A DNA stretch of 48,413 nucleotides from positions 1 through 48,413 of the forward strand of contig JAAUSQ010000007.1 in NCBI GenBank assembly GCA_012033195.1. Reading direction: 5' to 3'. The position numbers and the translations under genes were made by a program. The first letter of the stretch is position 1; each line of letters starts with the position of its first letter. Below, piece by piece: positions 35,255-45,040 of this stretch. This DNA comes from Chloroflexaceae bacterium (lineage in GTDB: Bacteria; Chloroflexota; Chloroflexia; Chloroflexales; Chloroflexaceae). The notes under the pieces are model-generated. The model searched no databases. It was not told the DNA's origin and saw only the letters and a list, made by a program, of their open reading frames with translations.

Positions 35255-36448
35255 ATGACGGATCGGATGAACGGTTTTGCGCTCGAAAACTTTGCCCAGA
35301 TCAAAGTGATTGGCGTGGGTGGCGGCGGCTGCAATGCAGTCGACCGGATGATCGAAGAAGATGTGCAGGGCGTTGACTTTGTGGCAGTCAATACCGATGC
35401 TCAGGCGCTGCTGCACGCCAAGGCTCCTATACGGGTGCGGATTGGCGACAAGCTGACGCGGGGCCTGGGCAGCGGTGGCAATCCGGTGATCGGGCAGAAG
35501 TCTGCTGAAGAAGACGAAGACGTCCTGCTGGAGCAACTCAAAGGCGCGGATATGGTCTTTGTGACGGCGGGCATGGGCGGCGGCACGGGTACGGGTGCCT
35601 CCCCCATCATTGCTGGCTTCGCCCAGGATCACGGGGCGCTGACGGTGGGTGTGGTCACCAAGCCCTTTACCTTCGAGGGCAACCATCGCCGCAAAGTTGC
35701 CGAGCAGGGCATTGATCAACTGCGCCCGGTGGTGGATACCCTGATTGTGATCCCGAACGACCGTCTGTTGCAGAACGCCAGCAAGAACACCTCGATGCTG
35801 CAAGCCTTCCAGATGGCCGATAGTGTGCTACTGCACGGTATCCAGGGCATTTCGAGCCTCATCACGCAGCGCGGCCTGATTAACGTAGACTTCGCCGACG
35901 TGAAGGCGATTATGCAGCAGGCTGGCTCGGCACTGATGGCAATTGGCATTGGCGAGGGCGATAACCGCATGGTCGAAGCGGTCAACCGGGCGATTGCCAG
36001 CCCGCTGCTCGAAGTGAACATCGACGGGGCAAAAGGCGTGCTGTTCAACGTGACGGGCGGCGAAGACTTGGGCTTGCTCGAAATCTACGAGGCAGCAGAT
36101 ATTGTTGCCAAGTCGGTTGACCCGGATGCCAATATTATCGTTGGTGCTGTGATTGACCCGACGATGACCAACGGGCAAGTCAAGATTACCCTGATTGCCA
36201 CGGGCTTTGATGTGAACAAGCCAAATGTCCAGCGTACCCGCTCGTACCCATCGGTCGTGACGCCTGCTTCGAGTAGTGCCGCACCGCACGCGCCGCAAGC
36301 GCCCGAACCCGAACCCGCCACCGCCGACCAGAAGTCGCCGCGCCGACCGACGACCCAGCCGCCGGTACGGGCCACGCCCAGCTTCAGCAGCAGCGAAGAT
36401 CTGGAGATTCCGCCCTTCCTGCGCAACCGCAACCGCAACCGGAAGTAA
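35255..36448 (+). CDS. ftsZ: Cell-division tubulin-like GTPase FtsZ
   Basis: FtsZ polymerises into the Z-ring. From ATG 35255, placed after GGAGGGA at 35244-35250, the protein has 397 residues; ATG 35240 is in frame but overlaps the ribosome-binding site. It has IKVIGVGGGGCNAVDRM, the tubulin signature AGMGGGTGTGASP (about residues 105-117), the T7-loop region NVDFADVKAIM and the C-terminal globular domain. A Pro/Ala-rich linker follows, and then the conserved tail peptide DLEIPPFLRNR, which binds FtsA and other partners, with a basic NRNRK end. Confidence 0.98.
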   Translation: MTDRMNGFALENFAQIKVIGVGGGGCNAVDRMIEEDVQGVDFVAVNTDAQALLHAKAPIRVRIGDKLTRGLGSGGNPVIGQKSAEEDEDVLLEQLKGADMVFVTAGMGGGTGTGASPIIAGFAQDHGALTVGVVTKPFTFEGNHRRKVAEQGIDQLRPVVDTLIVIPNDRLLQNASKNTSMLQAFQMADSVLLHGIQGISSLITQRGLINVDFADVKAIMQQAGSALMAIGIGEGDNRMVEAVNRAIASPLLEVNIDGAKGVLFNVTGGEDLGLLEIYEAADIVAKSVDPDANIIVGAVIDPTMTNGQVKITLIATGFDVNKPNVQRTRSYPSVVTPASSSAAPHAPQAPEPEPATADQKSPRRPTTQPPVRATPSFSSSEDLEIPPFLRNRNRNRK

Positions 36449-36518
36449 TACAGCGGTGATACACATGGCAATGGATACGACAACGTGTCATACGATGTCG
36501 AGAATAGGGTATGATACA

Positions 36519-36541
36519 AGGGCAGGCATTGTGCCTGCCCT
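36519..36541. terminator. Hairpin after ftsZ
   Basis: AGGGCAGGC (36519-36527) and GCCTGCCCT (36533-36541) form a perfect 9-bp stem with a 5-base loop, 71 bases after ftsZ. No T-run follows. It probably ends the dcw transcript. Confidence 0.55.
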
Positions 36542-36609
36542 GGCACCTGCCTTGCCATACGGAAATGACGTTCGCCTGGTGAGAGGCATTGGAAAGATAG
36601 TGATAGTGG

Positions 36610-39600
36610 ATGAGTAACGACACAAGTGTACAGCAGCTATCAAGAGACGCTAAGCGCATCCACCCACCCGAAAACGGGTTGCCATACTTGCGCACCCCCA
36701 CTGTTGCCCCTGATGGTCGTTCGCTGGCCTTTATGTATGCCTATGATATCTGGTTGGTTGGTATCGACGGAGGCACCGCCGAACGCCTGACCGGGCATCC
36801 TGCCAGCCACACCGCGCCGCGTTTTTCGCCCGATGGCACGCGGCTCGCCTTTACAACAAGCCGTTCGGGGCGTGGCGATGTATACGTGCTGCCGCTGACA
36901 GGTGGCGCGGCACAGCGTATTACCTACACCGATGCGTATAGCATCACCCAGGACTGGTCGGTAGACGGGCAGCATATTTACTACACGTCGAGCTATCAGC
37001 AGCAGGGCCGTATGATTTATCAAGCGGCACTGGCAGGCGCTACCCCGGTGCTGTTGTATGGCGAACCCTACGAAGATATGGGCTATGTTGCCGCCGCCCC
37101 CGATGGCACGCGGCTTGCGTTTGCCACCCTACGCCGTCCGTGGTGGCGGCGTGGCCCCGACCCGTTCGGGCCGAGTGATATCTGGCTGGCTCCTGCCACA
37201 CCCCCACCCGCCGCAAATGCTGAAAGGCACCCCATACAAAAGCTGATTGGCTCCGGCACCGCTGCGCCCTATACCGGCCTGAATGTGTGGCCGCTCTGGT
37301 CGGCAGATGGGCAACAGCTTTATTTTGTGTCCGACCGGAACGATGGCATCGAGAATATCTGGTGCTACGAGCTTGAGAGCGGCACGGTGCGCCAGATCAC
37401 ACACTTTCGTGATGGGCGGGTGCTGTGGCCTGCTATTGCATGCAATGCGCCCGTTATTGTCTTTGAGCGGCACGGCACCGCTCCCGACGACCCGCACAGC
37501 TACCGCACCGACCTCTGGCGACTCGACCTGACCACCGAGGCGGCGGCCCCGATCCCGATTGTTGTACGCACCGACCCCAAGTTTACGCCTGTTTATGTTG
37601 AAGGACGCAGCCGGGGCTTCAGCGAGTATGCGCTGTCGGGCGATGGAAAGAAAATAGCGTATGTGTCGCGGGGCAATATCTTTGCCGACTTTGCCGACAA
37701 GGACACCGACCGCGAACGCCGCCAGGGGGACTCGTTTCCGGTAACCGGCGGCCCCTCGCGGGAAATGGGCATCGAGTGGTCACGCGAGAGTCGCGGTATT
37801 ATCTACCTCTCCGACCGCCACGGCGAAAACGAGATGTATGCCTACGACTTCCAGAGCCGCACTGAATATCGCCTGACCAACGACTCTGCGCCCAAGTATG
37901 CGCCGCGTCTTTCGCCGGATGGTAAATGGGTGGCCTATATTCGCGGACACAACGAGCTTTATCTGTTTCACGGCGAAACCCAGACACATCGGCTCTTTGC
38001 GCGGGGCAACTTTATCTGGAGCCAGTCGCTCGCGTGGTCGCCCGATAGCCGCTGGCTGGCCTTTCTCGCGCTGGATGCCCGCTTCTTTAGCAACGTGTAT
38101 GTGCAGGCTATCAATGAAGACCTCCCACGCCAGATTACCTTCCTCAGTAACGTGCTTGGCTACGATCTGCTCTGGTCGCCAGATGGTCAATTCCTGATCT
38201 TTACCAGTGGGCAATACCGCGAAGAGTTGCAGATTGTGCGGGTTGACCTGCGCCCCGCCGAGCCGCTCTTCCGGGAGAGCGAGTTTGAGAAGCTATTTGA
38301 TGATGAGGCAGAGCGCAAAAACGGGCGGGCACAGCCTGCCGCGCCACCTGAACCGGAAGCCACCGACGATAAGCAAGCCGCCGCCGAGCCTGCCACCGCT
38401 GCCGACCTGAGCGCCACCGACGACGAAACAACCGAAGCGCTACCCGCCGAGCCTGCCACCGACGAAACCAGCACTGAGGCGGCCCAACCTGCCACCGAGA
38501 GCGCTGAGGCTAGCACTGAGCCAGCACCAGACGAAAAGCGGATCGAGATTGCGTTTGAGGGGATAGAGCGCCGCCTGCGCTTCCTCACGCCGATCCAGAT
38601 GGATGCTGCTGCCGAGGCTATCAGTCCAGACAGCCGCGACCTGCTTTTTCTGGCGACAATTGCGGGCAAGGTCAATATCTGGTCGTTGCCGCTGGATGAG
38701 CCGCGCCAGGATAACCCGATGCGCCAGCTTACTTCGAACAGTGCTGGTAAGCACAGCGTGCAGTTTGCGCCAGATGGTAAGACCTTCTATTATCTGGAAG
38801 ATGGGCAGGTGACGGTCCGCAAGTTCCCCAGTGGCAACGACCCGAACACGTTGCGGCTGCGCGGCGAGGCCGAGGTTGATTTTCATCTCGAAAAGCAGCA
38901 GATCTTTAACGAGGCGTGGCGGGTGCTGCGTGATGCCTTCTATGATGCCACATTCGGCGGGCACGATTGGCAGGCGCTGCGCGAACAGTTTGCACCACTC
39001 ATCGCAGGCGTGCAGACCTCTGGCGACCTGACGGCGATTATCAACCTGATGCTTGGTGAACTGGCTACCTCACACACAGGCACCTACTGGTCATCGAACT
39101 GGACCAGCGACGATGCCTATCTGGGCCTGCTCTTCGACCCGCACGAGCAGCTTACGCGGGGCGCATTGCGGATTGCCGCCATTGTGCCCGATAGCCCGGT
39201 GACACGGGTGACCGAGCCACCACGGGTAGGCGAGTATCTGGTGGCGGTGAACAATGAACCCCTGACTACCACAACCAGCCTGGAGGCGCTGTTGCAGCGC
39301 ATGGTCGGGCGGCGGGTATGGCTGCGGCTGGCAAGCTCGCCAGAAACCGCCGAGAACGGCACAACACGGCAGGTAGCCGTGCGCCCCATCGACAACGATG
39401 CATATGCGGTGCTGCGCTATCGGCAGTGGGTAAACATCAACAAAGCCTATGTGCATCGTATCAGCAACGGGCGGCTTGGGTATGTGCATGTCGAAGAGAT
39501 GAGTTATACGGCCTATCAGCAATTCTTAGTCGATCTCGATACCGAAACACACGGGCGCGAGGGCATTGTGCTCGATGTGCGCTACAACGGCGGCGGGCAT

Positions 39601-40059
39601 ATTGCAACGTTTATTCTGGATGTGCTGATGCGGCGCAATGTGCTGCATACTGCCTTCCGCGATGTGCTGACAACCAACCCCTACCATCTTTCAGGCAATC
39701 GTGTGCTGCACAAGCCAACGATCCTGGTAACCAACGAAGGTTCCGCCAGTAACACCGAGATTTTCACCGAGATCTACCGGCGGCTTGGATTGGGCAAAGT
39801 GGTGGGCAAGCCAACCGCCGGACAGGTGATCGGGACAGTAAGCTGGACGCTGCTGAATGGCAGCTATGTCCGTTTGCCGATGTACAGTTATACCACACCA
39901 GAGGGCGAAAATCTGGAGGGCACTGGTCGCCACGTCGATATTGAAATCGATCAACCCGTTGGTGCGTGGGGGCAGGGCCGCGATTATCAGCTTGATGCTG
40001 CGGTAGCGACACTCTTACAGGATATAGAAAATACAAAAGGGTCTGCGTCTACCGATTAA
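36610..40059 (+). CDS. Tricorn-like S41 protease
   Basis: A 1149-residue protein of the tricorn protease group, which degrades peptides of about 6-30 residues. No signal peptide is seen. The N-terminal half holds repeated TolB/WD40-like beta-propeller blades (GRSLAFMYAYDIWLV, RFSPDGTRLAFTTSR, RLSPDGKWVAYIRG). A disordered acidic linker (about 570-645) made of Ala/Thr/Glu/Pro repeats interrupts the second propeller. The C-terminal half has a core helical domain, a PDZ domain (GALRIAAIVPDSPV, about 850-935) and the S41 catalytic domain. The nucleophile is likely S1047 in TNEGSASNTEIF. The gene follows the ftsZ hairpin. The linker is not typical of tricorn and may be lineage-specific. Confidence 0.92.
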   Translation: MSNDTSVQQLSRDAKRIHPPENGLPYLRTPTVAPDGRSLAFMYAYDIWLVGIDGGTAERLTGHPASHTAPRFSPDGTRLAFTTSRSGRGDVYVLPLTGGAAQRITYTDAYSITQDWSVDGQHIYYTSSYQQQGRMIYQAALAGATPVLLYGEPYEDMGYVAAAPDGTRLAFATLRRPWWRRGPDPFGPSDIWLAPATPPPAANAERHPIQKLIGSGTAAPYTGLNVWPLWSADGQQLYFVSDRNDGIENIWCYELESGTVRQITHFRDGRVLWPAIACNAPVIVFERHGTAPDDPHSYRTDLWRLDLTTEAAAPIPIVVRTDPKFTPVYVEGRSRGFSEYALSGDGKKIAYVSRGNIFADFADKDTDRERRQGDSFPVTGGPSREMGIEWSRESRGIIYLSDRHGENEMYAYDFQSRTEYRLTNDSAPKYAPRLSPDGKWVAYIRGHNELYLFHGETQTHRLFARGNFIWSQSLAWSPDSRWLAFLALDARFFSNVYVQAINEDLPRQITFLSNVLGYDLLWSPDGQFLIFTSGQYREELQIVRVDLRPAEPLFRESEFEKLFDDEAERKNGRAQPAAPPEPEATDDKQAAAEPATAADLSATDDETTEALPAEPATDETSTEAAQPATESAEASTEPAPDEKRIEIAFEGIERRLRFLTPIQMDAAAEAISPDSRDLLFLATIAGKVNIWSLPLDEPRQDNPMRQLTSNSAGKHSVQFAPDGKTFYYLEDGQVTVRKFPSGNDPNTLRLRGEAEVDFHLEKQQIFNEAWRVLRDAFYDATFGGHDWQALREQFAPLIAGVQTSGDLTAIINLMLGELATSHTGTYWSSNWTSDDAYLGLLFDPHEQLTRGALRIAAIVPDSPVTRVTEPPRVGEYLVAVNNEPLTTTTSLEALLQRMVGRRVWLRLASSPETAENGTTRQVAVRPIDNDAYAVLRYRQWVNINKAYVHRISNGRLGYVHVEEMSYTAYQQFLVDLDTETHGREGIVLDVRYNGGGHIATFILDVLMRRNVLHTAFRDVLTTNPYHLSGNRVLHKPTILVTNEGSASNTEIFTEIYRRLGLGKVVGKPTAGQVIGTVSWTLLNGSYVRLPMYSYTTPEGENLEGTGRHVDIEIDQPVGAWGQGRDYQLDAAVATLLQDIENTKGSASTD

Positions 40060-40066
40060 AAATGCG

Positions 40067-40093
40067 TTACAATTACGCAAACGGTGCTATACT
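40067..40093 (+). promoter_or_regulatory. Weak promoter candidate before the hyi-like gene
   Basis: TTACAA (40067-40072), a short 15-base spacer and TATACT (40088-40093). The spacing is below the optimum. Confidence 0.25.
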
Positions 40094-40139
40094 AGCAGTA
40101 GCAATAAAGTCCTGGTTTACGAGTAGAAGTAGGTATGCC

Positions 40140-40910
40140 ATGGCTGCCCTTCCTCCCCTACGGTTTTCGGTATCGATAGAAACCATGTTTCGTGAGATGC
40201 CATTCGAGCAACGCATGGAACATGTCGCTGCGTTGGGGTTTTCGGCGTTTCAGTTCTGGAGCCGCAACGGGCGCGATATGAATATTACGCTGGCGCTGAA
40301 AACTGCCTTGCATCTGGATGTCAGTGCTTTCATCGGAAGCACGGCGCATCTGGTTGACCGTCAGCAGCACAAGAAGTTTGAAGAAGACATTATCCGTGCT
40401 GCGTCGCTGGCGGTCGATCTTTCGTGTTCAAACCTGATTGTGCATAGTGGCCCCGTGCTGGCGAGTGTGCCGCGTGAAGAGCAGCACGCCGCCATCGTCG
40501 AGGCGCTTCAGGCGGTGATCCCGATTGCCCAGGATGCGGATGTGACAATTGTGCTGGAGCCACGTAACCAGCTTGATTACCCCGATAATTATCTAGTGTC
40601 ATCGGATGAAGGCTTTCAAATTATGCGCACCGTGAACAGCCCCCACGTGCGGCTGCTCTTCAGTGTGTACCATCAACAGATCAGCGAGGGCAACCTGAGC
40701 ACCCGCATCGAAAAGCACCTCGACCTGATCGGGTATATCCACGTTGCCGATGTGCCAGGGTACCACGAACCGGGTACAGGTGAAATCAGTTACGAATACA
40801 TCTTTGCAATGCTGCGCGAGAAGCGCTACCGGGGCTTTATCGGCCTCGAATACGAGCCACTGGTGGATGCAAAGGCCAGCCTGCGTGCAGTGCGGGCGAT
40901 GGGGCAGTAG
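40140..40910 (+). CDS. Hydroxypyruvate isomerase-like TIM barrel protein
   Basis: A 256-residue xylose isomerase-like TIM barrel. The start is ATG 40140; an in-frame upstream start at 40062 lacks a ribosome-binding site. It contains RFSVSIETMFREMPFEQRM at the N-terminus, FSAFQFWSRNGRDM, the central metal-ligand strand IVLEPRNQLDYPDNYL, HVRLLFSVYHQQISEGNL and IGYIHVADVPGYHEPGTGEI, ending GFIGLEYEPL. This series matches hydroxypyruvate isomerases (Hyi), which interconvert hydroxypyruvate and tartronate semialdehyde. The conserved glutamates that bind the metal are in LEP and LEYEP. Related sugar epimerases share the fold, so the substrate is only probable. Confidence 0.85.
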   Translation: MAALPPLRFSVSIETMFREMPFEQRMEHVAALGFSAFQFWSRNGRDMNITLALKTALHLDVSAFIGSTAHLVDRQQHKKFEEDIIRAASLAVDLSCSNLIVHSGPVLASVPREEQHAAIVEALQAVIPIAQDADVTIVLEPRNQLDYPDNYLVSSDEGFQIMRTVNSPHVRLLFSVYHQQISEGNLSTRIEKHLDLIGYIHVADVPGYHEPGTGEISYEYIFAMLREKRYRGFIGLEYEPLVDAKASLRAVRAMGQ

Positions 40911-40914
40911 CGCG

Positions 40915-40971
40915 GGCGATAGGCGCGGGCACCAGGGAAACCCCCTCGCCGATCACTCCTGACCTATCGCC
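40915..40971. terminator. Inverted repeat between hyi-like gene and DUF4126 gene
   Basis: GGCGATAGG (40915-40923) and CCTATCGCC (40963-40971) are perfect 9-base arms separated by 39 bases. The long loop makes it a weak terminator candidate. Confidence 0.3.
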
Positions 40972-40992
40972 TGATGAGGGTACTGTGCATCT

Positions 40993-41976
40993 ATGGCCGC
41001 ATTCAACACTATCCTGCCTCTTTCGTTTGCAGCGGGTATCAATCTGTACCTGACCGTGCTGGTCGTGGGCTTCAGTGTGCGTTACGGCTGGGTGCCCGAT
41101 GTGCCCGCTGGCCTGCATGTGTTTGGCTCCGCCCCGGTGCTGATTGCGGCGGGGGTGTTGTATGTCATCCAGTTTTTTGTTGATAAAATCCCCTTTGTCG
41201 ATAATCTGTGGGACTTTCTGCATACGTTTATTCGGCCTATCGGCGCGGTGGTCGTCGTGACAGCGGGCCTGACTGGTATTGGAGCCTATGCCGAGACGGT
41301 TGCGGCGTTGCTGGCAGGCGCGGTGGCACTGACTTCGCACACGGGCAAGGCGGGTACCCGCACCGCCGTCAATGTGGGCAGTCCGGTTGAAAACATCAGC
41401 AACATTGTTATCAGCCTGCTCGAAGACCTGCTGGTAGCGGCGCTGGCCTTCTTTGCGCTGCGCTTCCCGCTGGTCGCCAATGGCATTACCATTGTGCTGC
41501 TGGTGCTGCTGATCACGCTGGTGCCGCAACTGCTGCGCTGGGCATGGTTTACCGCTGGTGCCACAATTGGCTGGCTGCGCTCACTGGTAGCACCCCGCAC
41601 CCAGCCCGACCCGCTGCCCGCTGAGCACGCTGCCCTATTGTCCGCTCCGGCGCTGTTGTCGGTACAGTGTCAGGCCCAGAATGCGCGGCTTATTGGCGGC
41701 AAGCAGGGCTATCTGATACCCTCCGACACGGCGCTGCTCTTCACTTATCGGCGCTGGTTCCGCAAAACGCCCGACCTGTGGCGCGTACCACTTGCCGACA
41801 TTGTCAGCGTGACGGTACGCCCGCGCCCACTGCTGCTGGTGCTCGAAGTGACACGCCGAAAGCAGGCGCAACCGGTGCGCTTTGCCTGCTCCCGTGATCG
41901 GCGGCAGATCGTTGAGCAACTTGTAGCAACGGTGCAGGCAGATATCAGCACCGCGCAGGCAAGCGGCAATAGGTGA
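40993..41976 (+). CDS. DUF4126 membrane protein
   Basis: A 327-residue protein whose first 200 residues match DUF4126, a multi-pass membrane domain. Signature segments are LPLSFAAGINLYLTVLVVG, WVPDVPAGLHVF, FVDKIPFVDNLWDFLHTFIRP and HTGKAGTRTAVNVGSPVENI. The C-terminal third (about 205-327) is soluble. It resembles a PH-like beta module (LLFTYRRWFRKTPDLWRVPLADIVSVTV). The function of DUF4126 is not established. The gene stands between the hyi-like gene and the two-component pair. Confidence 0.85.
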   Translation: MAAFNTILPLSFAAGINLYLTVLVVGFSVRYGWVPDVPAGLHVFGSAPVLIAAGVLYVIQFFVDKIPFVDNLWDFLHTFIRPIGAVVVVTAGLTGIGAYAETVAALLAGAVALTSHTGKAGTRTAVNVGSPVENISNIVISLLEDLLVAALAFFALRFPLVANGITIVLLVLLITLVPQLLRWAWFTAGATIGWLRSLVAPRTQPDPLPAEHAALLSAPALLSVQCQAQNARLIGGKQGYLIPSDTALLFTYRRWFRKTPDLWRVPLADIVSVTVRPRPLLLVLEVTRRKQAQPVRFACSRDRRQIVEQLVATVQADISTAQASGNR

Positions 41977-42307
41977 TAGGGTAGCCCACGCAGGGTATCC
42001 GGCGTGGTGTTGCGTTTTGTACCTGGTGCTGCTTGCCCTACGCCTTGCATCAGGGCCGCCTTCAACCCTTTCTAAAGAGCTTAGAAATTGCTTAACGTTG
42101 CTGAATACCCCTGGAGAAACTTCTGTATATTCGTTATTATATATACAGAACCTATGAAAAACAGCGTTGCACATTATATCAGATAGTAAAGCGCAAAGTG
42201 TGAACATGCTTACAGTGTAGCGCAGGGGAAGCTGACATACTAGTATTAGGCTGGTCGTTGATGCCGTGAACGACCGGCTTTCCTATCTCAACCAACAGGT
42301 ACATGTT
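41977..42307. other. Gene-free region before the hybrid kinase gene
   Basis: An AT-richer 331-base region (289 bases if GTG 42266 is the kinase start). It holds a CCACGC/GCGTGG hairpin at 41986-42007, a possible terminator for the DUF4126 gene, and a perfect 10-base inverted repeat at 42121-42150. No promoter of good quality was found. Confidence 0.5.
42121..42150. promoter_or_regulatory. Perfect AT-rich inverted repeat upstream of the hybrid kinase
   Basis: TTCTGTATAT (42121-42130) and ATATACAGAA (42141-42150) are exact inverted copies separated by 10 bases. It may be a dimeric operator or a hairpin. Confidence 0.4.
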
Positions 42308-45040
42308 ATGGTTAAAAAATTACAGTTTTTGAAAGCGCGTTTATCGCAGCGCATCGGTCTGTGGGTGCTGGTCAGCATCCTAATCATCGAAGCTATCATC
42401 GTGATACCATCGTACCTTGTGCGCGAGCAAGAATTGCTTGGGCAGCTTGAGGAGATGGCCCGTGTCGAAATTGATCTGACCTTCCGCCTCGCAGAGCCGG
42501 AAGGAGAAGCCGATCAGTTCTTGCTCGAACTGGGCAACCACATTGTAGCCAACTCGCAGGATGTAGTGGGCCTCGCACTCTACCGCCTTGATGGAACGCT
42601 GGTAGCGACAGCCGGCGAAATGCCCGAAAGCACCCTTACCACTGCAAGTACAGGATCGTCCCTTCGCATGACCACTGCCGATGGCACCCGCTACGAGTTT
42701 GCGCCGTGGTGGAACGACTGGAGCGACTACCGCGTGATTGCCCGCGTGGACTCGTCGGAGGTGCAGCAGGAGGTTTTTGCGTATGCTTGGCGGATGGTCT
42801 TCTTCATCCTGATCATTGTAGCTTTTGTGACGGTCACCACGATGCTGGCGGTGGGGCATACCACGCTGATACCGCTGCTGACGATGCGCCAGAATGTGCT
42901 ATCGTTTGGCAAAAATGGCACACTTGATGGTACAGACGATCAGCTGATAACGCGGGATGATGAACTGGGCGACGTCGCAAAATCGTTTGTGGCAATGGTA
43001 GGGCAGATTGCGGAACGCACCAGCGAACTGACCACCGCCAACCGTCAGCTTCAGCACCAGAATACCTATCTGGAAGCGCTGAACGATACAACCATCGGCA
43101 TGATAAGCCACCTTGAGATTAACGAACTGCTCAAAAATATCATTTCGCAATCGTGTATGCTGATCGGGGCTGAGCAGGGCTTTATCTTCCTGCACGATGA
43201 CGAAGCCAATGACATGCGCCTCTCGGTGTCTATTGGGGTGGAAGGCGATTTTTTGCATTATCGCATCAAGCCAGGGCAGGGCCTGATCGGGCAGGTCTGG
43301 CAGACGGGCCAGCCGATGGCGCACGAAGGCTATTATATCTGGACAGAGCGGGTGCAGGATGTCAACCCGGCGCTGCTGCATCCCATTATGGCGGTACCGC
43401 TCAAGACACAGGATCGGGTGGTTGGTGTAATCAGTATGGCCTATACCACACCGGGGCGAACATTCACCACCGCCGAGATTGATCTGTTCAGTCGCTTTGC
43501 ACAACTTGCGTCGGTGGCGCTCGAAAATGCGCGTCTCTTCACCGAAGCCCGCGTGTCACATGCTGCTGCCGAGGCTGCCAGCAAAGCGAAGAGTGTCTTC
43601 CTCGCGACAATGAGCCACGAACTCCGCACGCCGCTCAATGCGATCCTGGGCTTCTCGCAGGTGTTGCAGCGTGATACCAACCTGACGACCGGGCAGCACG
43701 AGTATCTGCACATCATCAGTACCAATGGCGAGAACCTGCTCGACCTGATCAACGATGTGCTGGAGATGTCGAAGATCGAAGCGGGGCGCACTACTTTGCA
43801 CCGCAACGACTTCGACCTGTACCGCATGCTCGATAACCTCTCATCGATGTTCCATCTACGGGCCGTCAACAAGGGGCTAGCGCTGCATATCGCGTGCGGG
43901 GCGGATGTGCCGCAGCATCTCCACGCCGACGAGCGCAAGTTGCGGCAGGTATTGATCAACCTGCTCAATAATGCGATCAAGTTTACCGAAACAGGCAGCG
44001 TGACGCTGCAGGTCAATCTGCTGGATGAGCAACCAGCATCCGACGGCAGTCTGGTGCGGCTTGGCTTTGCGGTTGTTGATACTGGCCCCGGCATCGAGCG
44101 GGATGAACTCCCTAACCTCTTTACGCCCTTCTTCCAGGCCCGCAGCGGGCGCGAGTTGCAGCGGGGGACCGGGCTAGGGCTGGCGATCAGCCGCGAGTTT
44201 GTCAACCTGATGAGCGGCGATATCACCGTTGAGAGTGTGGTTGGGCAGGGGTCGGTCTTCCGCTTCGATATTCAGGCGACGGTGGCAACAAGCACTGCTG
44301 CACCTGTTGGGGGCGGAACGCAGCGCCACGTGGTGGGGATGGCTCCCGACCAGCCGAACTACCGCATGCTGGTGGTGGAAGACCAGCCAGAAAACCGAAT
44401 GCTGCTCGAAAAACTCTTGCAGCCGCTCGGCTTCGAACTCTACGCGGCGGTGAATGGCCAGCAGGGCATTGAGCAGTGGCAGCAGGTGCAGCCGCAGCTT
44501 ATCTTGCTGGATATGCAGATGCCCGTGCTGAACGGCTACGACGCAGCACGCCGCATTCGGGCGATGGGCGGGCAGCAGCCGATTATTATTGCGCTGAGTG
44601 CGAGTGTCTTTGAAGAAGACCACGCCAATATGCTGGCGGCAGGCTGCGACGACGTGGCGCATAAGCCGATCCAGATTGATGAACTGTTCGGTAAGATTGC
44701 CCAGCATCTGGGGGTGTGCTTTGTCTACAGCGATAGCACCGAGCTGGCACACTGGCAGACGGCCCGCCCTTCTGCGAACCAGCTTACCGGCCTGAAGCCC
44801 GCCGACCTGCTGCATATGCCGGAGTGGTGGCGCGCTGCGCTACACATGGCGGCGGCACAGGGCGATGCCGAACACGCGCTGTACCTTATCGGGCAGGTGC
44901 CACCAGCGCACGCTGCAATGGCGCACGAACTGGGCAGCCTGGTGCAAAACTTCCGGCTTGACCAAATTATCGAACTCCTGCACCCCGACCGCGCCCCGGT
45001 GCAGATGCAGGTGGCAGTAGTGCAGGAGGAGCCTGCATGA
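42308..45040 (+). CDS. Hybrid sensor histidine kinase with GAF and receiver domains
   Basis: About 910 residues from ATG 42308; a GTG at 42266 is in frame. It has an N-terminal helix, an extracytoplasmic sensor region of about 130 residues and a second helix. A HAMP linker follows, then a GAF domain (MISHLEINELLKNIISQSC to VISMAYTTPGR). A HisKA domain has ATMSHELRTPLNAILGF, and a HATPase domain has RQVLINLLNNAIKFT and GTGLGLAI. A receiver domain (MLVVEDQPENRMLLEKLL, phosphoacceptor aspartate in LILLDMQMPVLNGY) leads to a C-terminal helical region that may act as a phosphotransfer domain. It overlaps the next gene by 4 bases, so they form one pathway. The stimulus is unknown. Confidence 0.93.
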   Translation: MVKKLQFLKARLSQRIGLWVLVSILIIEAIIVIPSYLVREQELLGQLEEMARVEIDLTFRLAEPEGEADQFLLELGNHIVANSQDVVGLALYRLDGTLVATAGEMPESTLTTASTGSSLRMTTADGTRYEFAPWWNDWSDYRVIARVDSSEVQQEVFAYAWRMVFFILIIVAFVTVTTMLAVGHTTLIPLLTMRQNVLSFGKNGTLDGTDDQLITRDDELGDVAKSFVAMVGQIAERTSELTTANRQLQHQNTYLEALNDTTIGMISHLEINELLKNIISQSCMLIGAEQGFIFLHDDEANDMRLSVSIGVEGDFLHYRIKPGQGLIGQVWQTGQPMAHEGYYIWTERVQDVNPALLHPIMAVPLKTQDRVVGVISMAYTTPGRTFTTAEIDLFSRFAQLASVALENARLFTEARVSHAAAEAASKAKSVFLATMSHELRTPLNAILGFSQVLQRDTNLTTGQHEYLHIISTNGENLLDLINDVLEMSKIEAGRTTLHRNDFDLYRMLDNLSSMFHLRAVNKGLALHIACGADVPQHLHADERKLRQVLINLLNNAIKFTETGSVTLQVNLLDEQPASDGSLVRLGFAVVDTGPGIERDELPNLFTPFFQARSGRELQRGTGLGLAISREFVNLMSGDITVESVVGQGSVFRFDIQATVATSTAAPVGGGTQRHVVGMAPDQPNYRMLVVEDQPENRMLLEKLLQPLGFELYAAVNGQQGIEQWQQVQPQLILLDMQMPVLNGYDAARRIRAMGGQQPIIIALSASVFEEDHANMLAAGCDDVAHKPIQIDELFGKIAQHLGVCFVYSDSTELAHWQTARPSANQLTGLKPADLLHMPEWWRAALHMAAAQGDAEHALYLIGQVPPAHAAMAHELGSLVQNFRLDQIIELLHPDRAPVQMQVAVVQEEPA

